In this document: positions 7,308 through 12,925 of the stretch, one piece after another | How the letters are laid out: each line of letters begins with the position of its first letter | Position numbering within the stretch: position 1 is the stretch's first letter | Assembly (NCBI GenBank): GCA_001784055.1 | Contig: MFOZ01000002.1 | Coordinates: 1-13,597 of the forward strand | Length of the DNA: 13,597 nucleotides | Source: Candidatus Levybacteria bacterium RIFCSPLOWO2_01_FULL_42_15 | Lineage (GTDB): Bacteria > Patescibacteriota > Microgenomatia > Levybacterales > UBA12049 | Reading direction: 5' to 3' | Notes under the pieces: generated by a model | Seen by the model: only the letters and a program-made list of their open reading frames with translations | The model's database searches: none | Told to the model about the DNA's origin: nothing | Made by a program: the position numbers and the translations under genes

Positions 7308-8717
7308 TTATTCTTTTGTCCCCCGCAAGTATACCGCTTGCCATGGGCGGTAGTTGGAAACAAACTTATCAGAGATGATAACCTTGCCGTTTTTGCTGAC
7401 TTGGCGGGTAAAATATACGTTAGCCCCAACTGCAGCAAAGTCTATTTGTTTTAGTTGTCCTTTTTGGATCGTTGGATCGTCTTGATACAGGGGGGCGGGC
7501 GCGGGCGCTTGGCCTGTAATTACCGGCTTTCCAATAATTACCTCTCTCCCATCTTTTGTTCCGTACAATTGAAACGAAAGCTGTTGGTATACAGGATCAA
7601 TCGTGGTTTGGATAAGGATATGGTGGTTGGTATCATTTGTAAACTTAAAGTCAACCGTTGGCACATAGACACTCGCATCAATTCCCGGCGGCGAATCTTG
7701 TTCATAGTATCCAACTCGGTACGAATGGGCATTCCTCTCGATAATAGGAAGCCCGGCGTTTAGAGCGGCTCGAAATAGCGTAGTAGATACTTGGCATACC
7801 CCTCCACCGTCTCCTAAAATTGTTCTTCCGTTCTGGATGATAAAAGCTTGCTTATAGCCGGTGAAGGAAGAAACGTCTCCTAAAGCTTTTGCCATTGAAA
7901 ATGTTTCGTTTGGCGCAACTAAAATGCCGTTTAGTCGGGTGCTCGCAAGCGTTATGTTAAAAATTCTATTGGGAATGGAGCCTTGGAATAAAGAGCGTCC
8001 TTCTCCGATCAATTCTGTTATCCCCAGATCATTTACTTTATCGGTTGTGATTTCCGGTTTTGTCGTCTTTAAAGAAATAGCAATAGTTACTGTTTGAGGT
8101 TCTCTTGAAGACACAATGCTAAATATCTTTGCCGCGATCTCGTTTTCCATAGCCTTAAGATCGACTTCTTGCCCGTTATTTGATGGCCTAAACGTGATCA
8201 CCCGCCCATCTTGGAAATTAAAGAGCGCGTTAACAGGTTCTTTGTAAACGTTCTCTGTGATGGGTTGAATAAGTTTTTTCATGTTTGTTTGGGAAAAGCT
8301 GTAAGAAGCAGGAAGATTGAGCCCATGCAGGTAGGACTCCAAAATAAGGCTTAGGTTGGTAAGTCTGTCGTTGGATCTTCCTATGTAATACGCCTGGTCA
8401 GCAAGGAGTAGGGTATTGTATCCCAACTCAAGCTCCCTTGCAGTTGTTGCTATCTGATCTGATGCGTATTCAAATACGATTTTTGTGTCGGCGATTTGCT
8501 CGTTTTTATTTTGAAAATACGCTGCAACATCTTCTTTTGTCTTTCCTCCAAAATTTATCCCTTGTACGCTTATTCCCTCATAGATTTTGCCTTCATGCAA
8601 TTTTTGGAAGATAATAAGACCAAAGCTTACAAAAAAGAAAAAGCCAAGAACGCCTCCTATGCAAAACCAAAAAGCGCTTTTTGCAAGAGGTGTGAGTCTG
8701 TGCGGTGAAAATCTCAT
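7308..8717 (-). CDS. VanW family protein with peptidoglycan-binding-like and G5-like regions
   Basis: A 469-residue membrane-anchored envelope protein. Order of parts: a short basic N-terminus; a membrane helix (about 14-40); a PG_binding_4-like region that begins with EGISVQGINFGGKT (about 47-60) and runs to about 225; a VanW domain (about 240-370) with GDGGGVCQVSTTLFRAAL, RNAHSYRVGYY and the DASVYVPTVDFKF strand; and a C-terminal G5-like segment (about 410-469) ending VSNYRPWQAVYLRGT. VanW was named from some vancomycin-resistance clusters, but its function is not known and this gene gives no reason to infer resistance. It is the first gene of the leftward operon, with a promoter in the 37-base gap before it. 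Confidence 0.93.
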   Translation of the reverse strand: MRFSPHRLTPLAKSAFWFCIGGVLGFFFFVSFGLIIFQKLHEGKIYEGISVQGINFGGKTKEDVAAYFQNKNEQIADTKIVFEYASDQIATTARELELGYNTLLLADQAYYIGRSNDRLTNLSLILESYLHGLNLPASYSFSQTNMKKLIQPITENVYKEPVNALFNFQDGRVITFRPSNNGQEVDLKAMENEIAAKIFSIVSSREPQTVTIAISLKTTKPEITTDKVNDLGITELIGEGRSLFQGSIPNRIFNITLASTRLNGILVAPNETFSMAKALGDVSSFTGYKQAFIIQNGRTILGDGGGVCQVSTTLFRAALNAGLPIIERNAHSYRVGYYEQDSPPGIDASVYVPTVDFKFTNDTNHHILIQTTIDPVYQQLSFQLYGTKDGREVIIGKPVITGQAPAPAPLYQDDPTIQKGQLKQIDFAAVGANVYFTRQVSKNGKVIISDKFVSNYRPWQAVYLRGTKE

Positions 8718-8746
8718 TTGAAGTATACGTCTATTGCCATTATACT
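8718..8746 (+). promoter_or_regulatory. rightward promoter giving a leaderless mRNA
   Basis: TTGAAG (8718-8723) and TATACT (8741-8746) are separated by 17 bases. The expected start, six to nine bases past the -10, falls at 8752-8755, which is the ATG at 8755 itself. There is no ribosome binding site before that ATG, and no room for one. This fits leaderless transcription of the solute-binding protein gene. Confidence 0.6.
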
Positions 8747-8749
8747 ATA
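8739..8749 (-). promoter_or_regulatory. -10 region of the leftward operon promoter
   Basis: The minus strand carries TATAAT at 8744-8739, overlapping a second TATAGT at 8749-8744. The start would be near 8732, about 15 bases before the VanW-family ATG at 8717. No good -35 box is visible upstream (it would lie inside the solute-binding protein gene), so the site may need an activator or rest on the strong -10. The element shares bases with the opposing rightward -10. Confidence 0.5.
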
Positions 8750-8754
8750 AAGAA

Positions 8755-10107
8755 ATGGACGAGCATACTGTTTTTAATTCAGCTCAATTCGACGAACCGA
8801 CTCCCATGGTAGACGGGGAGGATGGAGGAAAGGCAAAAAAACTAAAGCTGCTTCTTAAGGCGCTGCTTGGTCTTGTGGTGGTGGTTGGTATCCTTTTTGT
8901 TTCTGCGGCGTTTATTTATCCGCAGGTTGCTAAGCGTATGCAAAAAGAGCCGATTACTATAACTTACTGGGGTGTGTCAGAAGATCCATTGGTAGAAAAA
9001 GCCGTTATCGCGGAGTTTGAAAAAAATAATCCCGGGATTAAGGTGTTATATGTAAAACAAGAAAAACAGGAGTATAGGGATAAACTTGCGGTGAGGATTC
9101 CAAACGGGACAGGCCCTAATGTATTTGCTTTTCATAATTCTTGGCTGCCTCAAGTATCAGGTATTCTTGCTCCTCTTCCAACAGATGTTATCTCATCCTC
9201 CGATTTTCAAAAATCGTATTATCCCGTTGCTCAAAAGGATCTGGTAAAAAATGGTGCGATATATGGAATCCCCGCATCTATTGACACCCTTTCTCTTTTT
9301 ATCAACACGCAGATTTTTGAGGCAACAGGGGCTAAAACGCCTGTTACGTGGGAAGATTTTCTTAAGCTTTCCCGGCAGTTAACGGTAAAAGATGAGATTG
9401 GCACGATTAAAACATCAGGCGTTGCCATGGGGACATTTGATAACATTGCGCATGCCCCCGACATAATCGCGCTTCTTTTTGCTCAAAACGGAGTAGAAAT
9501 GACGCGTTTTTTAGAAACATCTTCTCGCGTTGAGGAAGCACTTTCTTTTTATACATCGTTTGCGATTCCTCCGGACAACGTATGGGATTTAACGTTTGAG
9601 TCTTCGTTATCCTCTTTTGCGAATGGAAACGTTGCGATGCGCTTTGGATATTTCACGGATATCGCCCTTATTCAATCGCTTAATCCAAGCCTGCGGTTTT
9701 CAGTGGAAGAAGTCCCTCATTTGTTTGGCAGAAACATGACAGTCGCAAGCTACTGGGCGTATGGCGTTTCTATCACCAATAAGCATGCAAAAGCGTCATT
9801 TTTGTTTGTAAAGTTTCTTGCGCAGAAGGAGACTGCACGTCTTCTTTTAGGAAATCCTCCTGCGCGGGTGGACCTTGCGCAAGAAGCATTAGCCAACCCG
9901 CTCATAAAACCATTTATAGAACAGGCGACGTCTGCGCTTTCCACGATATTTTCATCAGAAACGTATGATAATGGTCTTAATGATAGGGCAAACGCGTATC
10001 TTGGAAACGCAGTTCGATCTATGCTGGCAACTACCCCTGTTTCATCCGCCACGCAGACATTTGCCAAGGGTGTTGTGGAAGTACTTACCCAATACGCCAT
10101 ACGATAA
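8755..10107 (+). CDS. membrane-anchored extracellular solute-binding protein, family 1 (MalE-like)
   Basis: A 450-residue ABC-type substrate-binding protein, probably for a sugar or similar solute, acting on the outer face of the membrane. After an acidic, soluble 25-residue N-terminus comes a basic patch and a single membrane helix (about 33-55). The SBP_bac_1 fold then begins at ITITYWGVSEDP (about 66-77). Family segments include EFEKNNPGIKV, YGIPASIDTLSLFINT and PVTWEDFL, and the fold runs to the C-terminus. It has a membrane anchor instead of a lipobox. I chose ATG 8755 over an in-frame TTG at 8734, because the TTG would lie inside the promoter. No permease or ATPase gene lies nearby, so the transporter partner is elsewhere or absent. 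The coenzyme A gene follows after 24 bases. Confidence 0.9.
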   Translation: MDEHTVFNSAQFDEPTPMVDGEDGGKAKKLKLLLKALLGLVVVVGILFVSAAFIYPQVAKRMQKEPITITYWGVSEDPLVEKAVIAEFEKNNPGIKVLYVKQEKQEYRDKLAVRIPNGTGPNVFAFHNSWLPQVSGILAPLPTDVISSSDFQKSYYPVAQKDLVKNGAIYGIPASIDTLSLFINTQIFEATGAKTPVTWEDFLKLSRQLTVKDEIGTIKTSGVAMGTFDNIAHAPDIIALLFAQNGVEMTRFLETSSRVEEALSFYTSFAIPPDNVWDLTFESSLSSFANGNVAMRFGYFTDIALIQSLNPSLRFSVEEVPHLFGRNMTVASYWAYGVSITNKHAKASFLFVKFLAQKETARLLLGNPPARVDLAQEALANPLIKPFIEQATSALSTIFSSETYDNGLNDRANAYLGNAVRSMLATTPVSSATQTFAKGVVEVLTQYAIR

Positions 10108-10131
10108 ACAAGCACAGTCATTCATTATTTT

Positions 10132-11136
10132 ATGAAGCGTTATCATTTTGTGGTGTGTGGGGGAACATTTGACCATTTTCATAAAGGCCACGAATCGTTC
10201 TTATCCTATCAATTCTCCATTGCAGAAAAGGTTGTGGTGGGCGTTGCCGTGGATTCGTTTATTCGGCAAAAAGAATATGTTTTTAGTTTGGAGCCATTTA
10301 AGCTACGTAAGCAAAGCATTGAAGCGTTTTGCAAAAAGAAGGGATTTTTCAACAGAGTCAAAATTGTGCCTATTGATTCCGTGTTTATTCCAAAAGAGGC
10401 CGAAGAATTTCCCATTGAGGCAATTGTGGTTACCAAACAAACCCAAAAAGGAGCAAATCTTATTAACGCAAGCCGACAGCTTGCCTCTCGTAAAAAGCTT
10501 GACGTGATAGTGCATCCCTTTGTTCTTGGAGAAGATGGTCTTCCTATTTCTTCTGCGCGCATTAGAAAAGGAGAGATTAATAGGGAAGGAAGATCCTACG
10601 TTAAAGATTCATGGATATTAAAGGATCGCAAACTCCCTGTTTTTTTAAGAAGTGCTTTTCAAAAACCGTTCGGAGAACTTATGGAGAAAAGCGTGTTTGA
10701 AAAAACGTTTTTTGACTCCCTGCTTCTTGTTGCAGTTGGAGATATTATTACCTATTTTTCTCATAAGCGTGGTCTTACTCCGCGTATATCGGTTGTTGAT
10801 TTTCACGAAAAAAGGAAAAAACGCTTTCAAACGCTTAGGGAGATAGGATTTTTAGGAACAGAACGCGTGGTGTATATTAAAAACCCGGCGGGAACGCTCA
10901 CTGCCTCTCTTTTTCAATGCTCAAGAGATATGTTTTTCTTTTCAAAAGAAAAGAGGAGTGTGGTTGTTGTGGAAGGGGAAGAAGATCTGGCGGTTCTCCC
11001 CTTTGTGCTTGCAAGTCCTTTGGGATACACCATTCTATACGGACAACCGGATGAGGGTATCGTGCGGGTGGATATTAACGAAGAGACCAAGGAAAAGGCA
11101 TTCTCTCTCGCTAAGCGATTTAGGCAGATTCCGTAA
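10132..11136 (+). CDS. fused archaeal-type phosphopantetheine adenylyltransferase / GTP-dependent dephospho-CoA kinase
   Basis: A 334-residue two-domain protein that could carry out the last two steps of coenzyme A synthesis. Residues 1-160 are a nucleotidyltransferase of the archaeal/eukaryotic PPAT type: CGGTFDHFHKGH (9-20, H17 and H20) and ISSARIR (139-145), making dephospho-CoA from 4'-phosphopantetheine. Residues about 190-334 match DUF359, the archaeal GTP-dependent dephospho-CoA kinase: VGDIITYF (202-209), VVDFHEKR (221-228), IKNPAG (249-254), VEGEEDLAVLP (280-290) and YGQPDEG (303-309). Ordinary bacteria use unrelated CoaD and the P-loop kinase CoaE. It follows the binding-protein gene by 24 bases without a Shine-Dalgarno sequence. 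Both domains look intact. Activity and GTP preference are inferred from the family. Confidence 0.88.
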   Translation: MKRYHFVVCGGTFDHFHKGHESFLSYQFSIAEKVVVGVAVDSFIRQKEYVFSLEPFKLRKQSIEAFCKKKGFFNRVKIVPIDSVFIPKEAEEFPIEAIVVTKQTQKGANLINASRQLASRKKLDVIVHPFVLGEDGLPISSARIRKGEINREGRSYVKDSWILKDRKLPVFLRSAFQKPFGELMEKSVFEKTFFDSLLLVAVGDIITYFSHKRGLTPRISVVDFHEKRKKRFQTLREIGFLGTERVVYIKNPAGTLTASLFQCSRDMFFFSKEKRSVVVVEGEEDLAVLPFVLASPLGYTILYGQPDEGIVRVDINEETKEKAFSLAKRFRQIP

Positions 11137-11161
11137 GAAAAAGAGACAATACTAGAGGTTA

Positions 11162-11190
11162 TTGACAAAAGGCAAAATATGCTTTACCAT
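11162..11190 (+). promoter_or_regulatory. promoter of the greA-murB unit
   Basis: A perfect TTGACA (11162-11167) is followed after 17 bases by TACCAT (11185-11190), which matches four of six -10 positions. The predicted start is near 11197, giving an untranslated leader of about 63 bases before greA. Confidence 0.65.
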
Positions 11191-11216
11191 GCTCCTAGTT
11201 TTCTTATTTTACTTAT

Positions 11217-11244
11217 TCCCTCGCCGATTATATGGAGGGATTTT
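11217..11244 (+). promoter_or_regulatory. hairpin in the greA leader, weakly terminator-like
   Basis: TCCCTC (11217-11222) pairs with GAGGGA (11235-11240) around a 12-base loop and is followed by TTTT. The right arm buries the only GGAGG sequence in the leader, which lies too far (about 20 bases) from the greA ATG to serve as its ribosome binding site. It could be a weak attenuator or an mRNA stabilising structure. The stem is short. Confidence 0.35.
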
Positions 11245-11259
11245 CTGTAATAAGAGCAT

Positions 11260-11742
11260 ATGGATACTATGAAGACAAAAAAGATTTATCTCACGGAAGA
11301 AGGATTTGCCGATCTTAAAAAAGAGCACGAAGAACTCACGAAGAAAAGAAGGCCAGAGGTGGTGGAGCGAGTTTCTCTGGCTCGTAACCAGGGTGATCTT
11401 TCCGAGAACGCCGAATATGTGGCGGCACGGGAGGAGCTTTCTTTTATTGATGAACGAATCGCAGAGCTTGAAGAACTTCTTAAGCAAGTTTCTCTTATTC
11501 ACAAAGATAACGATAAAACAGGCAATAGAAGCATTAAGCTTGGTTCAAAAGTAACGGTTTCTCATGGAAAAACAAAAGACGTATTTACACTGGTAGGTGA
11601 ATGGGAAGCGGATCCTACGCAGAAGAAAATTTCTCATGAGTCTCCTCTTGGGAAAGCCCTTATGTCCAAACGGATAGATCAGATTGTTGAGGTGAATGCT
11701 CCCGCGGGAAAAATTACTTACACGATCGTTGGGATAAACTAA
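11260..11742 (+). CDS. greA: transcription elongation factor GreA
   Basis: A 160-residue GreA/GreB family protein that enters the RNA polymerase secondary channel and stimulates cleavage of backtracked transcripts. The N-terminal coiled coil spans about 10-80. Its tip carries the family signature NQGDLSENAEY (43-53), including the catalytic acidic residues D46 and E49. The C-terminal FKBP-like domain runs from about 90 to 160, with the conserved ESPLGKALMSKRIDQIVEV stretch. Length is typical. An alternative start is M4 at 11269; the usual N-terminus (about five residues before YLT) fits either. It has its own promoter and a weak ribosome binding site, and precedes murB by 11 bases. Confidence 0.97.
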   Translation: MDTMKTKKIYLTEEGFADLKKEHEELTKKRRPEVVERVSLARNQGDLSENAEYVAAREELSFIDERIAELEELLKQVSLIHKDNDKTGNRSIKLGSKVTVSHGKTKDVFTLVGEWEADPTQKKISHESPLGKALMSKRIDQIVEVNAPAGKITYTIVGIN

Positions 11743-11753
11743 CGCTATTCCTC

Positions 11754-12716
11754 ATGAGGATTTATCGTAATACTCCTCTTTCTCAATGTACATATTATCG
11801 CATAGGTGGAAACGCGGATGTTCTTTTGGAGATCGTCAACGCGTCTGATCTTCAAGAGGCAATTTCGTATGCTGGAATAAATCGTATAGAAGACGTTCTT
11901 CCGTTAGGGTTAGGATCCAATCTATTAATAAGCGATAAGGGATTTCGGGGAGCGGTGTTTCGATTTATAAATCCTCAAGCATCATCTATTGAACAAGACG
12001 GTTCTTTGATCAAAGCGTTTGCTTCGGTTTCTCTGGATGATCTTATCTGTGCCTTATTCGAACAAGAGTTTGTAGGGCTTGAGTGGGCAGGGGGTCTTCC
12101 TTCAACCGTGGGGGGAGCGGTTCGGGGTAATGTGGGTGCGTTTGGAGGAGATATATCTCACGTCTTTGAAAAAGCAGAGGTGTATCTTTTGGAAAATAGC
12201 ACATGGGTAAAAAAGACCTGCGATAGCAATGATATGCAGTTTGGGTATAGAACAACGAGCATTAAGCAACAGAAAAATGCAATCGTAGCTAACGCGTGGT
12301 TCCGCCTCAAGAGGGGATCAAGTGAGGATCTTGAAAGGGCAAAAAAAGAATATGAAGATCACATTGCCTACCGACACGCGCACCATCCCATGGAGTATCC
12401 CTCCTGCGGATCGGTGTTTAAAAACATCGTTGTCAAAGAAGAGGTTGAAAAGATTCTGGAAGTATGGCCGGATGTCGAAAAACTAAGTATTCAGAAATGG
12501 CATAATAAAGTAGCAATGGGATATGTTCTGAGCAGACTTGGGTTTTCAGGTTTTCAAATCGGGGGAGCTCAAGTTTCAACCAAACACGCAAATTATATTC
12601 TTAATGTTGATAATGCAAAGTTTGATGACGTTATTTCAATCATAGATAAAATAAAAGAAAAATTTTCAAAAACCTTCGGTTTCTCTCCAGAGCTAGAACT
12701 TGAAATTGTATATTAA
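11754..12716 (+). CDS. murB: UDP-N-acetylenolpyruvoylglucosamine reductase MurB
   Basis: A 320-residue FAD enzyme that reduces UDP-GlcNAc-enolpyruvate to UDP-MurNAc with NADPH, a committed cytoplasmic step of peptidoglycan synthesis. The FAD-binding part shows NTPLSQCTYYRIGGNAD (6-22), LGLGSNLLISDKGFRG (51-66) and GLPSTVGGAVRGNVGAFG (114-131). The catalytic set is visible: R166 in GYRTTS, S220 in PSCGSVFKN, and a C-terminal Glu (E314 or E316 in SPELELEI). The C-terminal domain with GFQIGGAQVSTKHANYI is standard. It lies 11 bases after greA with no Shine-Dalgarno sequence and probably shares its promoter. No terminator is seen before the next promoter, so transcripts may run into the attenuator-like leader downstream. 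Confidence 0.97.
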   Translation: MRIYRNTPLSQCTYYRIGGNADVLLEIVNASDLQEAISYAGINRIEDVLPLGLGSNLLISDKGFRGAVFRFINPQASSIEQDGSLIKAFASVSLDDLICALFEQEFVGLEWAGGLPSTVGGAVRGNVGAFGGDISHVFEKAEVYLLENSTWVKKTCDSNDMQFGYRTTSIKQQKNAIVANAWFRLKRGSSEDLERAKKEYEDHIAYRHAHHPMEYPSCGSVFKNIVVKEEVEKILEVWPDVEKLSIQKWHNKVAMGYVLSRLGFSGFQIGGAQVSTKHANYILNVDNAKFDDVISIIDKIKEKFSKTFGFSPELELEIVY

Positions 12717-12737
12717 GAACACAGGAGTTTATTCTGC

Positions 12738-12766
12738 TTGACGTTATGAATAATTTATGTTATTAT
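12738..12766 (+). promoter_or_regulatory. strong promoter upstream of the attenuator-like leader
   Basis: TTGACG (12738-12743, five of six) and TATTAT (12761-12766, five of six) are separated by exactly 17 bases in an A/T-rich setting. Transcription should begin near 12773. A terminator and a distant gene start follow, so this promoter feeds a leader RNA of about 150 bases before the coding region at 12926. Confidence 0.75.
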
Positions 12767-12779
12767 TTAAATCGTCAAT

Positions 12780-12854
12780 ATGAATACAAATAGTATCATT
12801 GTTGTAAAGACAACCAAGAAAGAAACCTCTGTGAGGGGTTTTTGTCTTGGTTAA
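12780..12854 (+). CDS. possible 24-residue leader peptide
   Basis: An ATG about seven bases after the predicted transcription start opens 24 codons beginning MNTNSIIVV and ending RGFCLG, then TAA (12852-12854). It has no ribosome binding site and would be read as a near-leaderless message. The frame runs across leader segments 1 and 2, with the stop at the end of the first hairpin. A ribosome at the stop would therefore cover segment 2. Doubled residues (II, VV, TT, KK) are present, but no single amino acid dominates, so the sensed signal cannot be read off. Chance is a real alternative for so short a frame. Confidence 0.4.
   Translation: MNTNSIIVVKTTKKETSVRGFCLG
12807..12852 (+). promoter_or_regulatory. 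leader hairpin 1 (segments 1:2)
   Basis: AAACCTCT (12823-12830) pairs with AGGGGTTT (12834-12841), one G-U, around loop GTG. The stem is extended either by AACCAAG (12812-12818) with CTTGGTT (12846-12852), or in another register by AAGACAA (12807-12813) with TTGTCTT (12842-12848). It has no T-tract of its own. Its right arm is complementary to the left arm of the terminator downstream. Confidence 0.65.
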
Positions 12855-12874
12855 GTAAGTAATTCATAATCAAG

Positions 12875-12901
12875 AGAAGCCCCTCAAATGAGGGGTTTTT
12901 T
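12875..12901 (+). terminator. intrinsic terminator (segments 3:4), probably an attenuator
   Basis: CCCCTC (12880-12885) pairs with GAGGGG (12890-12895) around loop AAAT, and can extend to about 11 pairs by AGAAG pairing with the T run. Six T follow at 12896-12901. Its position 25 bases before a strong ribosome binding site and about 105 bases after a promoter points to premature termination of the downstream gene. It would also end read-through from murB. Segment 3 (12875-12886) can instead pair over 12 positions with segment 2 (12832-12843). Confidence 0.8.
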
Positions 12902-12910
12902 AGTGGGGAA

Positions 12911-12920
12911 AAGGAGGTGA
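12911..12920 (+). promoter_or_regulatory. strong ribosome binding site of the terminal gene
   Basis: AAGGAGGTGA ends five bases before the ATG at 12926. It is the same full-length anti-16S match seen before the cupredoxin gene and fixes the start of an otherwise unrecognised coding region. Confidence 0.8.
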
Positions 12921-12925
12921 GAATT

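Noticed and set aside
8734..8754. TTG start extending the solute-binding protein by seven residues
   Set aside because: The TTG falls upstream of and inside the predicted -10 region, has no ribosome binding site, and the ATG at 8755 coincides with the expected transcription start.
11232..11318. Short upstream frame starting at the ATG at 11232 and overlapping the greA start
   Set aside because: It has no ribosome binding site, its ATG lies within the loop and arm of the leader hairpin, and nothing in the translation suggests selection.
12823..12841. Third copy of the transposase hairpin (AACCTC...GGGGTT)
   Set aside because: The resemblance is partial: the loop differs, the 13-base core is not present, and the surroundings are a promoter, terminator and gene start.
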